Part shown: piece after piece, positions 54,447-63,919 of the stretch | Layout: each line of letters opens with the position of its first letter | How positions within the stretch are numbered: position 1 is the first letter of the stretch | NCBI GenBank assembly: GCA_018711625.1 | Contig: DVID01000014.1 | Location: 24,614-88,613, forward strand | Direction of reading: 5' to 3' | Source: Candidatus Limicola stercorigallinarum | GTDB lineage: Bacteria; Actinomycetota; Coriobacteriia; Coriobacteriales; Coriobacteriaceae | DNA length: 64,000 bases | Notes under the pieces: generated by a model | Seen by the model: only the letters and a program-made list of their open reading frames with translations | The model's database searches: none | What the model was told of the DNA's origin: nothing | Made by a program: the position numbers and the translations under genes

Positions 54447-55867
54447 CCAAGCCTGCTGTTCCCGCTTACGCCCTATCCCGCAGCGATTATGCGCGTACCC
54501 ACGATACGCCCCGTGCCGCTGCCACGGTGACGGCTGTGCGCGAGGATTCTCCTGCCTTTGACGTAGGCATTGAACCAGGCATGCAAGTGTTGCGTGTGGG
54601 CGGCCGCGCCCTCACCGATATGACCGTCTGGTTTTGGGAGGCAGACGGTGATGAGGTGGAGCTTGAGGTGTATGACCCCACCGACGACAGTGTCACCCCG
54701 TGCACCCTGGAGCGCTTCCCCGGAGAAGACTGGGGCCTTACCTTTGATGGCGACGTGTTTGATGGCATGCGCACCTGTGTAAACGCCTGCGTCTTTTGCT
54801 TTATGACCATGCTGCCCAAGCACATGCGCGATACGCTCTACATCCGCGACGACGACTATCGCTTGAGCTTTCTTCAGGGCAATTTCGTCACCCTCACCAA
54901 CATGAGTGATGCCGATGTTGCCGATGTGATTGAGCACCGGCTAAGCCCCATGAATGTCTCGCTTCACGCAATCTCGTCCGACGTACGTCGCACTCTTATG
55001 GGACGCAATGCCGCTCGGGGCATTGAGGTGCTTGAGGCGTTGATGGACGCGGGTATTGAAATCCACGCGCAGATTGTGCTTTGCCCCAACCTCAACGACG
55101 GCGAGGAGCTCATGCGCACGCTTACGTATTGCGAGGCGCATCCGGCAATCACGAGCCTGGGTATTGTGCCCCTCGGCTACACGCGGTTCCAAAAACGGTT
55201 TACTGGCTCATATTCTGATGACCCGGCCCGTGCTCGCGCGGTCATTGAGGCCGTTCGGCCATTTCAAGAGCGTGCACGTGCCACGTGGGGAAGAACAACC
55301 TTCCAGCTTGCCGATGAGTTCTTCCTCGATGCCGACGTCCCCGTGCCCGATGCAGAGCACTATGACGGCTACCCGCAGTACTATGACGGCATTGGCATGA
55401 TCCGCTCATACCTTGATGAAGCGACAGAGGTGCTTGACCACGAGCACGCCCGTGTGGCACAGGTGGCGAAGGAGCTCCGTGCGCGAAAGCAACGCATGCT
55501 TGTAGTCTCGGGTGCCGCAGCTCGTGAGACAGTTGCCACTCTAGTTGAGGATCCTCTTATAGGTGGTGACGTGGTTGCCATCCAAAACAACTACTTCGGC
55601 GGCAACGTTGATGTGACGGGCCTTATCTGTGGTGTGGACCTTCTGGACCAGCTGCCGGAGAACCTCGCACAGGTTATGCTCTTTGTGCCAGACGTGATGT
55701 TCAACTCTGACGGGCTGACCTTGGACGGTTATCATCAAAAGCGCCTTGTTGACGACCTCACCCAGCGGGGTGCAGAAGTATACATCACGTCAACAATGCC
55801 GCGCGATCTCCTGCTTGCGTGGGAGCGCGCGCTTGATATCGAACCAAATGAAGCTCACACCGACTAG
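54443..55867 (+). CDS. DUF512 radical SAM protein with PDZ-like N-terminus
   Basis: 474 residues. A PDZ-like segment (VREDSPAFDVGIEPGMQVL) occupies about 30-75. The radical SAM cluster motif is Cys112, Cys116, Cys119 (CVNACVFC), with FLQGNFVTLTN following. The DUF512 region contains GYTRFQKRF and FQLADEFFL. The reaction is unknown. The gene is commonly next to der, as here, hinting at a ribosome-related task (inference). Confidence 0.9.
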   Translation: MTKPAVPAYALSRSDYARTHDTPRAAATVTAVREDSPAFDVGIEPGMQVLRVGGRALTDMTVWFWEADGDEVELEVYDPTDDSVTPCTLERFPGEDWGLTFDGDVFDGMRTCVNACVFCFMTMLPKHMRDTLYIRDDDYRLSFLQGNFVTLTNMSDADVADVIEHRLSPMNVSLHAISSDVRRTLMGRNAARGIEVLEALMDAGIEIHAQIVLCPNLNDGEELMRTLTYCEAHPAITSLGIVPLGYTRFQKRFTGSYSDDPARARAVIEAVRPFQERARATWGRTTFQLADEFFLDADVPVPDAEHYDGYPQYYDGIGMIRSYLDEATEVLDHEHARVAQVAKELRARKQRMLVVSGAAARETVATLVEDPLIGGDVVAIQNNYFGGNVDVTGLICGVDLLDQLPENLAQVMLFVPDVMFNSDGLTLDGYHQKRLVDDLTQRGAEVYITSTMPRDLLLAWERALDIEPNEAHTD

Positions 55868-55875
55868 GAGCCTGC

Positions 55876-57210
55876 ATGAAACCTATTGTCGCCGTCGTCG
55901 GTCGGCCCAACGTGGGAAAATCGACCCTCGTCAATCGACTCGCCCAAACATCCGATGCCATTGTGCACGAAAGCCGTGGCGTCACGCGCGACCGGTCATA
56001 CCATGATGCGGACTGGAATGGCTGCGATTTCATCCTTGTTGATACAGGCGGCATCGAGCCCTTCAAGAGCGAGGATGTGTTCTCTGCCTCCATCCGTGAC
56101 CAGGCACTTGCCGCAGCCGAAGAGGCCGATGTCATCCTGTTTGTTGTGGATGGCTCGGTGGGTGTAACCGAGGAAGACGAAACGGTCGCCCGCCTGCTCA
56201 AGCGTGTGGATAAGCCTGTCTTCCTCTTGGTGAACAAGCTCGACAATCCCGACCGCGAAGACGAACGCCTCTGGGAGTTCTATTCGCTGGGTATTGGTGA
56301 GCCGCTTCCGCTCTCTGCGCATCATGGACACGGCACCGGCGACCTGCTCGATCGTGTGGTCGAACTCCTTCCTGAGAAAACGCCCGACGAGGATCCTTAT
56401 CCCGAGGCGCTTGGCGTGGCCATCATCGGCCGCCCCAACGCCGGCAAGTCCTCGCTCTTCAACCGCATTATCGGCAGCGATCGCTCCATCGTCTCCGACG
56501 TGGCGGGCACCACGCGCGACGCCATTGATACCATCGTTGAGCACGATGGGCGTGCGTACCGTATGGTTGATACCGCGGGCATCCGCAAGAAGAGCACGGT
56601 CTACGAGAACATCGAGTACTACTCCATGGTCCGTGGTCTGCGCGCCATCGATCGCGCCGATGTGGCGCTGCTCGTGGTAGATGCAAGCGTGGGCGTTACC
56701 GAGCAGGATCAAAAGGTTGCCGGTCTCGCCATTGAGCGCGGCTGCGCCCTTGTGGTGCTTCTCAACAAGTGGGACCTTCTTAAAGAGGAGCGCGACCGCC
56801 AGCGCGTGCTTGAGTCGGTTGAGCGTCGCCTCACCTTTGCCACCTGGGCGCCAACGCTTCGCATCTCTGCGCTTACCGGTCGCTCGATCGAAAAGATTTG
56901 GAAGCTCATTGATGACGCTGCAGCTAAGCGTGAACAGAAAGTCTCGACCTCGCGACTCAATCAGTTCCTGACTGACATCCGCGAGTTCGGCCATACCGTC
57001 GTGGACGGCAAGCGCCGCCTGCGCATGCATTATGTCACGCAAACGGGCACCAAGCCTCCCTCGTTCACCTTCTTTGTGAACCATGCAGACATGGTGAACG
57101 AGACGTACCGCCGCTACCTTGAGAATCGCCTGCGTTCGGCGTTTGACTTTACGGGCACGCCGATTCGTCTGCGCTTCCGCAATAAGTCGAACAAAGAGCC
57201 TAAGGAGTAA
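55876..57210 (+). CDS. der: Ribosome biogenesis GTPase Der
   Basis: Two tandem G domains (GRPNVGKSTLVN at the start, GRPNAGKSSLFN near residue 184) and a C-terminal KH-like domain ending with PIRLRFRNKS. 444 residues. Acts in 50S assembly. ATG behind TAGGAG. Confidence 0.97.
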   Translation: MKPIVAVVGRPNVGKSTLVNRLAQTSDAIVHESRGVTRDRSYHDADWNGCDFILVDTGGIEPFKSEDVFSASIRDQALAAAEEADVILFVVDGSVGVTEEDETVARLLKRVDKPVFLLVNKLDNPDREDERLWEFYSLGIGEPLPLSAHHGHGTGDLLDRVVELLPEKTPDEDPYPEALGVAIIGRPNAGKSSLFNRIIGSDRSIVSDVAGTTRDAIDTIVEHDGRAYRMVDTAGIRKKSTVYENIEYYSMVRGLRAIDRADVALLVVDASVGVTEQDQKVAGLAIERGCALVVLLNKWDLLKEERDRQRVLESVERRLTFATWAPTLRISALTGRSIEKIWKLIDDAAAKREQKVSTSRLNQFLTDIREFGHTVVDGKRRLRMHYVTQTGTKPPSFTFFVNHADMVNETYRRYLENRLRSAFDFTGTPIRLRFRNKSNKEPKE

Positions 57211-57215
57211 CGGGT

Positions 57216-57893
57216 ATGGAAGCGTTTAAGCTCATCTCCCCGGTACCGGTAGTCCTCTGCATCGTTGTCACCTTTCTCATCTGCGGCATTCCCTTTGGTG
57301 TGATCATCGGGGAGCTCTTTGGCAAAGGCGACATTCGCAAATCGGGTTCTGGCAACATTGGCACCACGAACGCCCTGCGTGTTGGCGGCGCTAAGGTAGG
57401 CGCGCTCACACTCCTGTGCGACGTTCTCAAGGGTTTCGTCTGCGTGATGGCGTCTCACGCCATCCTTGCGCAGTTCTGCGACCCTTCGCCCACATTGCTT
57501 CTTCCGGGCAATAATCTCGACTGGGTGCTTTCCCTCGTCTCGTTTGCGGGGCTTGCTGGCCATATGTTCTCGCCCTACCTGCACTTTAAGGGCGGCAAGG
57601 GTATTGCCGTGGGCTTCGGCGTATGCATGGGGTGGATCTGGCCTGTTGGCCTCTCCCTCTGGATTCCGTTCCTCGTGGGTGTTGTGCTTACCCGCTACGT
57701 TTCCGTGGGTTCCATTGCAGCTGCCATTTCACTGCCCGTATGGCTCTTGATCTATTACCCCCAGAGCACACTTGCCATGAAGGTCATCTTTGCCATCATG
57801 GCACTGCTGGTGGTGTGGGCACATCGTTCTAATATTAAGAAGCTCATGCAGGGCACCGAATCCAAGCTCTCGCTCGGCAAAAAGAAGGAGTAA
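57216..57893 (+). CDS. plsY: Acyl-phosphate glycerol-3-phosphate acyltransferase
   Basis: Transfers acyl from acyl phosphate to glycerol 3-phosphate, the first phospholipid step. Five or more spans; PlsY motifs IRKSGSGNIGTTNALRVGG and HMFSPYLHFKGGKGIAVGFG-like are present. 225 residues. Adjacent gpsA supplies its substrate. Confidence 0.95.
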   Translation: MEAFKLISPVPVVLCIVVTFLICGIPFGVIIGELFGKGDIRKSGSGNIGTTNALRVGGAKVGALTLLCDVLKGFVCVMASHAILAQFCDPSPTLLLPGNNLDWVLSLVSFAGLAGHMFSPYLHFKGGKGIAVGFGVCMGWIWPVGLSLWIPFLVGVVLTRYVSVGSIAAAISLPVWLLIYYPQSTLAMKVIFAIMALLVVWAHRSNIKKLMQGTESKLSLGKKKE

Positions 57894-57898
57894 GTCGC

Positions 57899-58906
57899 AT
57901 GCGTATTGCTGTTATCGGCGCCGGTTCGTGGGGAACCGCCATCTCGGGCGTTGCTGCTGCAAAGGCCGACTCCGTCATTGTATGGTCGCACGATGTTGAG
58001 TCCACCGAAGGCATCAATGAGCGCCACATCAACCCTTTGTATCTGAGTGATTACGAGCTGCCGCACAATGTTGAGGCCACCTGTGATTACCAAGAGGCGT
58101 TGAGTGGCGTTGACGGTGCCATTGTGGTGGTACCCTCGCCCTTCATTCGTTCGACCATCCATGCTGCCGCACCTTTTATTGCTCCTGACCTGCCCATCCT
58201 CTGCCTTACCAAGGGCATTGAGGAGCACACCGGCAAGCTCATGAGCGATGTGGTGGCCGAAGAGGTGGGTAACCCCTCTCGCGTGGCGGCGCTCTCGGGC
58301 CCTAATCATGCTGAGGAGATCTGCAAAGGCTCGCTCTCCGCTGCGGTCATCGCCTCCCCTGAACCCTCGGTTGCCGAGTTTTTCCGCAATCTCCTCATCT
58401 CACCGGAGTTCCGTATCTACACCACCGTTGATTTGGTGGGTATCGAGACCTGCGCAGCCGTCAAAAACGTTATAGCCATCGTATGTGGCATTGCTGCCGG
58501 CGCTGGATACGGCGACAACACGCTCGCCCTTATCATGACGCGTGGCCTGGCCGAGATCAGCCGTCTCGTCTCCGCCCGTGGGGGAGACCCGCTCACCTGC
58601 ATGGGCCTTGCAGGCATGGGCGATCTGGTGGCTACCTGCACCTCGCCCCATTCCCGCAACCGCTCCTTTGGCGTTGCGTTTGCCCATGGTGAGAGCCTTG
58701 AGGCGTACCAGGCACGCACGCACATGGTAGTGGAGGGTGCTGCCGCTGCTCGCAGCACCGCCCAGCTTGCACGCACCCTTGGTGTTGATGCGCCCATCAC
58801 CTTTGCCCTTGAAGCCACGCTCTACAACGGCATGAACCTCAATGAGGCACTGAATGTTCTCATTGAGCGCATCCCTACGGAAGAGTTTTACGGACTGAAT
58901 CGATAG
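57899..58906 (+). CDS. gpsA: Glycerol-3-phosphate dehydrogenase [NAD(P)+]
   Basis: Reduces dihydroxyacetone phosphate to glycerol 3-phosphate for plsY. N-terminal VIGAGSWGTA, catalytic AAVKNVIAIVCGIAAG, and GLAGMGDLVATCTSPHSRN. 335 residues. The AAGGAG site overlaps the plsY stop. Confidence 0.97.
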   Translation: MRIAVIGAGSWGTAISGVAAAKADSVIVWSHDVESTEGINERHINPLYLSDYELPHNVEATCDYQEALSGVDGAIVVVPSPFIRSTIHAAAPFIAPDLPILCLTKGIEEHTGKLMSDVVAEEVGNPSRVAALSGPNHAEEICKGSLSAAVIASPEPSVAEFFRNLLISPEFRIYTTVDLVGIETCAAVKNVIAIVCGIAAGAGYGDNTLALIMTRGLAEISRLVSARGGDPLTCMGLAGMGDLVATCTSPHSRNRSFGVAFAHGESLEAYQARTHMVVEGAAAARSTAQLARTLGVDAPITFALEATLYNGMNLNEALNVLIERIPTEEFYGLNR

Positions 58907-58913
58907 GAGACCC

Positions 58914-59594
58914 ATGGAAGCCACCGTTAAGATTTCGCCCTCCATCCTTTCGGCCGACCTGCTTCATCTCGGTCGTAGCCTTGATGCCATTGCGGGTGCT
59001 GACTTTATCCATGTGGACGTGATGGACGGTCACTTCACCAGCAACCTCACCTACGGCGTGGACGTGGTGCGTGCCTGCAAGCGCGGCAGCGCTGTCCCCG
59101 TTGATGTGCACATGATGGTGACCAACCCCGACGCAACGGTTGATTGGTACATCGAAGCCGGCGCCGACATGATCACCGTTCATTACGAGGCGGCTCGCCA
59201 CCTGCATCGCGTTATTGCTCACATCAAGGACCGTGGCTGCCAGGCGGGCGTTGTGCTTAATCCTGCGACTCCGGTCTGTGTGCTTGAAAGCATCATCGAA
59301 GACGTTGATATGGTGCTTTTGATGAGTGTTGACCCTGGCTTTGGTGGTCAATCGTTCATTCCCTCCACCCTCCAGAAGCTGCGCGACCTACGTGCGCTCA
59401 TGCGCAAGTACAACGTAGCGCCTTTGGTTGAGATTGATGGAGGCGTCTCTGCTGCCAATGTGGCCGAGGTAGTCGCAGCTGGTGCCAACGTGATTGTGGC
59501 CGGCTCTGCTGTCTTTGGCGCTGACGACCCTGCGCACGCGGTGGAAGAGCTGCGCAACCTGGGCAACGCTACACTTCATATTCGGGAGGCATAA
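58914..59594 (+). CDS. rpe: Ribulose-phosphate 3-epimerase
   Basis: Interconverts ribulose and xylulose 5-phosphate. TIM barrel with ISPSILSADLLHL, VDVMDGHF, DVHMMV and SVDPGFGGQSFI metal- and phosphate-binding motifs. 226 residues. ATG behind TAGGAG. Confidence 0.97.
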   Translation: MEATVKISPSILSADLLHLGRSLDAIAGADFIHVDVMDGHFTSNLTYGVDVVRACKRGSAVPVDVHMMVTNPDATVDWYIEAGADMITVHYEAARHLHRVIAHIKDRGCQAGVVLNPATPVCVLESIIEDVDMVLLMSVDPGFGGQSFIPSTLQKLRDLRALMRKYNVAPLVEIDGGVSAANVAEVVAAGANVIVAGSAVFGADDPAHAVEELRNLGNATLHIREA

Positions 59595-59598
59595 GGGC

Positions 59599-60771
59599 AT
59601 GGCACCCGCCCCTTCCCATATGGTGAATCTTGATTATGCTGCCTCCACGCCAATGCGCGCGGAGGCTCTTGCTGCTCAGGCCCGCTATGACGACTCTGCC
59701 ATCGCGGGCGCAAACCCCAACTCGCTGCACAGCCTGGGCCGACAGGCAGCTGCTGCCCTCGAAGACGCACGGCGTACCTTAGCGCGGACGCTCGGCCCTC
59801 GTGTGCGCACAAGTGAAATTATTCTCACCGGAGGCGGAACGGAATCTGATCAGCTTGCTTTGCTGGGGATTGCTGAAGGTGCGCGCGAACATGACCGGAC
59901 GCGTACCCGCGTCATAGTTTCTGCGCTCGAGCATGACGCCATCCTCGACAATCTTCCACTTCTGAGGGCTGCTGGGTTTACGGTGGACATTGTTCAACCC
60001 TGTCGCAACGGCTATGTGGAGCCCGCTTCGCTAGAAGCGATGCTCGAACGCGACGTCGCACTGGTCTCTATCATGTATGCCAACAACGAGACCGGCGTGG
60101 TGCAGCCACTTGCCGAGCTTGCACAAGCTACCCATCACGTGGGAGCGTACTTCCATACCGATGCCATCCAAGGCTACCTTCATGCACCCTTTACGGTGGA
60201 GGGACTTGGCGTCGACGCACTTTCTGCTGCTGGCCACAAAATCGGCGGACCTGTTGCGTCGGGCTTCTTATATCTCAAGTCGCGCACGCCGCTCCGTCCA
60301 CGCATCTTTGGCGGGGGGCAGGAAGCCGGGCGCCGCGCCGGCACGCAAGATGTGCGTGCGGCCGTAGCGTTTGCCGCCGCTGCCGCCGCTGTGCATGAGC
60401 ATCTTGATGCTGACTACGCGCGCGTGATGGAACTTTCATCCAAGCTTTATCGCACACTTCTTGTGCATCCGAAAATCCATGCGAGCGTTGAGGATCCAGA
60501 ATCGGTGAAGCGTCTTCCGGGCATTGTTTCTATCATGGTGGATGACCATGACTCCGAAGAACTTATCTTGCAGCTCGACCAAGCGGGCTTTGCTGTGTCG
60601 GCCGGATCGGCGTGCTCCTCGGGTTCGCTTTCCGCAAGCCATGTGCTCACTGCTATGGGCATTCCCTCAAATCAGGCCTTTGGTGCCTTGCGCATCTCCT
60701 TTGATGATCGGGTGGACCCACGTGACCTTGACGCCTTTGCCGAAGCCCTTATCGCGTGCGTGGAAAGGTAA
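59599..60771 (+). CDS. Cysteine desulfurase (IscS/NifS type)
   Basis: PLP enzyme releasing sulfur from cysteine for Fe-S clusters or tRNA thiolation. YAASTPMRAEA at the start, GGTESDQLAL, PLP Lys214 in AAGHKIGG, and catalytic Cys339 in SACSSGS. 390 residues. No iscU or mnmA neighbour in the window; the sulfur acceptor is unknown. ATG behind GGGAGG. Confidence 0.93.
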   Translation: MAPAPSHMVNLDYAASTPMRAEALAAQARYDDSAIAGANPNSLHSLGRQAAAALEDARRTLARTLGPRVRTSEIILTGGGTESDQLALLGIAEGAREHDRTRTRVIVSALEHDAILDNLPLLRAAGFTVDIVQPCRNGYVEPASLEAMLERDVALVSIMYANNETGVVQPLAELAQATHHVGAYFHTDAIQGYLHAPFTVEGLGVDALSAAGHKIGGPVASGFLYLKSRTPLRPRIFGGGQEAGRRAGTQDVRAAVAFAAAAAAVHEHLDADYARVMELSSKLYRTLLVHPKIHASVEDPESVKRLPGIVSIMVDDHDSEELILQLDQAGFAVSAGSACSSGSLSASHVLTAMGIPSNQAFGALRISFDDRVDPRDLDAFAEALIACVER

Positions 60772-60774
60772 GCC

Positions 60775-61584
60775 ATGAATGTTGCGAGCTTAGAAGAGTA
60801 TCTCTTTGGGCTGTTTCCGCGCAGCACCGCAGAACCATGGGACCACGTAGGCCTTTCCGTGGGTGATCCAGCCTCTGAGATTTCACGCGTTGCGGTGGCC
60901 CTTGACGCAACACCCGCTACCGTTAATGAAGCCGCATCGCAGGGTGCCAACGTGCTTCTCACGCATCATCCGGTCTATATCAAAGCGCCGGATGCTTTTG
61001 TTCCTGAGCCGGGTACCTATCCACAGGCTTCCGCAACCATCTATCGTGCGGCGCAGGCAGGCGTTTCCATCATTTCCATGCACACCAACCTCGATCGCGC
61101 ACCTGCTGCGCGAGAGCGCATGGCTGAGGCATTGGGCCTCACCTGCACTGGTTCGCTTGAAGCGCCTTGTGACAACACGGCACCGGGGCTTGGCGGCATT
61201 GCCAATACCACTACCCCAGAGCCGCTTTCCATCTGGGCAGAACGCGCAGCCAAAGCCTTCGCAACCGAGCCGCGCGTGTGGGGCCACCCCGCCCATATGG
61301 TTTCGCGCGTGGCGCTTCTGGGTGGATCGCTCAGTGACTTAGGAGAGCTTGCGTTTCAGCAAGGGGCCGATGTGATCGTTTGTGGAGAAGCAGGCTATCA
61401 CGTCTGTCAGGATCTTACGGCGCGCGGCTGCTCCGTTGTACTGCTGGGTCATGATGCTTCTGAATATCCGTTCGTGGATATCTTGGTGAAGGTCGCTCAA
61501 GATGCCGGTGTTGCTGCGCAAGATATCGTTACAATGAATCATTCGCGCCAATGGTGGACCGCTCGAGAAGGGATTAGGGGATGA
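60775..61584 (+). CDS. NIF3/DUF34-family metal-binding protein
   Basis: 269 residues with di-metal ligands in LLTHHPVY and near GEAGYHVC, and the MHTNLDRA block. Often annotated as GTP cyclohydrolase I type 2, but this activity is not generally accepted. Its overlap with the coiled-coil zinc-ribbon gene is a conserved arrangement. Confidence 0.88.
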   Translation: MNVASLEEYLFGLFPRSTAEPWDHVGLSVGDPASEISRVAVALDATPATVNEAASQGANVLLTHHPVYIKAPDAFVPEPGTYPQASATIYRAAQAGVSIISMHTNLDRAPAARERMAEALGLTCTGSLEAPCDNTAPGLGGIANTTTPEPLSIWAERAAKAFATEPRVWGHPAHMVSRVALLGGSLSDLGELAFQQGADVIVCGEAGYHVCQDLTARGCSVVLLGHDASEYPFVDILVKVAQDAGVAAQDIVTMNHSRQWWTAREGIRG

Positions 61585-62294
61585 GTGTCGGTACAAACCT
61601 GCTGGAGCTGCAAGCGATTGATCTTGACCTCGTGCGTGAGCGCACAGAGCTCTCGCAGATGCCGGAGCTCAAAACGCTCGCTCAAAAACGGAAGACCTAT
61701 GCCAAGCTTAAAGACGAGCTTCTGAAATTGGTGGGTCGCCGCAAGGACCTCGAAACAGAAGTTAACGAGCTCAATGAAGAGGAGCAGGCTTGCCAGCAAG
61801 CGGTGACTGATGCACAAACCGGAGGCGTCGATCCTTCCGACTATCGCTTGGTGCAGGAGCTTGAGCTTGAGCTTACCGACCTCGCCAAGCAGCTCGATCG
61901 TATCGACCACATCCGCACCGAGCGCTTGAAAGCACTTGCCGACGCGCGTGACCGTGAGGCGTATGCGCAGGAGTACATCGCTAAATTTGAGAACGCCGTG
62001 CGTGATGAGGCGCTTGATGCCCGCAAAAAGGCCGAAGACATCAAAGCGCGCATTTCCGAGGGTGAAAAGAAGCGTGCAGCAGTGAGCGCGCGGATTCCTG
62101 CCGACACCCTTGCACAATACGAGGCCGACTTGAAGCGTTTTGGGGGCCTGGCTGTTGAGCAGCTGGTGGGGTCTGTTCCCTCCATCTGCCGCATGGCGCT
62201 TACCGAATCTTCGCTTTCTGATCTTTCCCGCGAGGAAGGGATTACCCGCTGCCCCTACTGCCACCGCATGCTTGTGCTCACCGAGGGGGAGTAA
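61581..62294 (+). CDS. Coiled-coil protein with a (degenerate) C4-type zinc ribbon
   Basis: 237 residues. A long coiled coil spans about residues 10-185 (rich in Leu, Glu, Lys), followed by a zinc-ribbon of the DUF164/YbgI-partner type. The second knuckle CPYC is intact, but the first has only one Cys (Cys203, in PSICRM) where CxxC is expected. Function unknown; linked to NIF3 in many genomes. ATGA overlap. Confidence 0.85.
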   Translation: MSVGTNLLELQAIDLDLVRERTELSQMPELKTLAQKRKTYAKLKDELLKLVGRRKDLETEVNELNEEEQACQQAVTDAQTGGVDPSDYRLVQELELELTDLAKQLDRIDHIRTERLKALADARDREAYAQEYIAKFENAVRDEALDARKKAEDIKARISEGEKKRAAVSARIPADTLAQYEADLKRFGGLAVEQLVGSVPSICRMALTESSLSDLSREEGITRCPYCHRMLVLTEGE

Positions 62295-62297
62295 CGT

Positions 62298-63545
62298 ATG
62301 CCCTCAACTGATGTCGCTCAACCGTGTGTGTTGCTCTGCGTTACGGGCTGCATCGCGGCCTATAAGGCCTGCGAGGTGCTGCGCGACCTTCAACGGGCCG
62401 GCTGCCGCGTTAAGGTGCTCATGAGCGAGCACGCCACGCACTTTGTAGGACCCACAACGTTCCGAGCGCTCACGCACGAAAAGGTAGCGGTTGGGCTCTT
62501 TGACGACCCTGAGGACCCCATTCATCACATCTCGCTTGCTCAAGAAGCGGATGTGGTGCTTGTAGCGCCCGCTACCGCCAACGTCATGGCCAAGATGGCG
62601 TGTGGCATTGCCGATGACCTGCTTTCGACCACCTTGCTTGCCACCCCTGCTCCCATCGTAGTGGCTCCTGCCATGAACGTTGGCATGTGGGACGCTGCGG
62701 CTACGCAAGAAAACATTGCCACCCTCAAGCGGCGCGGTGTTGCCTTTGTTGAGCCAGGTGAAGGCTACCTTGCTTGCGGCGACGTGGCCAAGGGCCGCCT
62801 GGCTGATCCGAGCGATATCGCTGCATACACACTTCAGGTACTGAACAGCCAGAATACCGCTCGTCATAGTGCTGCGATAGATACCTCTGAAGACCAGACG
62901 CTTCTGGCGGGGGAGCACGTGCTCATCACGGCTGGCCCTACACATGAGCCCATCGACCCTGTGCGTTACATCTCTAACCGCTCTTCGGGAAAGATGGGGA
63001 TTGCTCTTGCCCAAGCAGCGAAGGGCATGGGCGCTGAGGTAACGCTCGTGTTGGGCCCTACAGAGCTCTCAGCACCTGAGGGTGTGTCCTGCATTCCTGT
63101 AGAGACGGCAGCTGAGATGCATGATGCCGCCCTTGCCGCTTTTGATGAGGCGACCATGGCGATTTGTGCTGCAGCCGTCGCCGACTACACGCCGCTACAC
63201 CCAGCTGATCATAAGCTCAAGAAGGACCATGAGCATCTCGAGCGTATTGAGCTTGTTGAGACAAAAGACATCCTCGCGGAGCTTTCGGCCACGAAGGGTG
63301 ATCGCGTCGTGGTGGGCTTTGCGGCCGAAACGGATGACCTCATAGCGCATGCCGCCGCCAAGCGGGAGCGCAAGGGTTGTGATGCCATCGTTGCCAACGA
63401 CGTCTCCTGCGCTGATTCTACGTTTGGAAGCGACACCGATCATGTGTTTTGGATCACCCAAGATGGTGTTGAGGAGCTGCCGCTCATGACGAAGCCCGAC
63501 GTTGCCCGCGCCATCCTGTCGCGTGCAGCCCGCCTGCACGAGTAG
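62298..63545 (+). CDS. coaBC: Bifunctional phosphopantothenoylcysteine decarboxylase/ligase
   Basis: Two consecutive steps to coenzyme A. The flavin-dependent CoaC half contains GCIAAYKACEVLRDL, APAMNVGMW and GYLACGDVAKGRL. The CoaB half starts near residue 205 with LITAGPTHEPIDPVRYISN and includes the SSGKMGIALA block. 415 residues. ATG behind GGGGGAG. Confidence 0.96.
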   Translation: MPSTDVAQPCVLLCVTGCIAAYKACEVLRDLQRAGCRVKVLMSEHATHFVGPTTFRALTHEKVAVGLFDDPEDPIHHISLAQEADVVLVAPATANVMAKMACGIADDLLSTTLLATPAPIVVAPAMNVGMWDAAATQENIATLKRRGVAFVEPGEGYLACGDVAKGRLADPSDIAAYTLQVLNSQNTARHSAAIDTSEDQTLLAGEHVLITAGPTHEPIDPVRYISNRSSGKMGIALAQAAKGMGAEVTLVLGPTELSAPEGVSCIPVETAAEMHDAALAAFDEATMAICAAAVADYTPLHPADHKLKKDHEHLERIELVETKDILAELSATKGDRVVVGFAAETDDLIAHAAAKRERKGCDAIVANDVSCADSTFGSDTDHVFWITQDGVEELPLMTKPDVARAILSRAARLHE

Positions 63546-63638
63546 GTGGCGCTATAAACGACGCCAGCGTTGTAAGAGGTCGCACCGTATCAAAAGCCAT
63601 TGGTAACGGCTTATTTGCAAGATATCTCAAATTCTTAC

Positions 63639-63667
63639 TTGCATTGCTTGGGCATGTTGAGTAAAGT
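63639..63667 (+). promoter_or_regulatory. tRNA-Pro promoter
   Basis: TTGCAT (63639-63644), 17 bases, TAAAGT (63662-63667), 24 bases before the tRNA; preceded by AC as in the other stable-RNA promoters. Confidence 0.7.
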
Positions 63668-63691
63668 ATCTTTTGCTGTTGGTCAGCACAT

Positions 63692-63768
<77 letters not shown>

Positions 63769-63811
63769 GATTATGACGTCGTTTATGGATATCGCATAGC
63801 GGCGAGGAATT

Positions 63812-63852
63812 ATAGGACACCTCTGTAAATAACGGGGGGTGTCCTATTTTTT
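63812..63852 (+). terminator. Terminator after tRNA-Pro
   Basis: A perfect 10-bp stem (63812-63821 with 63838-63847), a 16-base loop and a T-run. Confidence 0.85.
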
Positions 63853-63919
63853 GTGGTTGTTTTGGATTGCTGAAGGTATGGTGCCAGCCAAAAAGGGCCT
63901 TTCGCCAAGACACGCGGTA

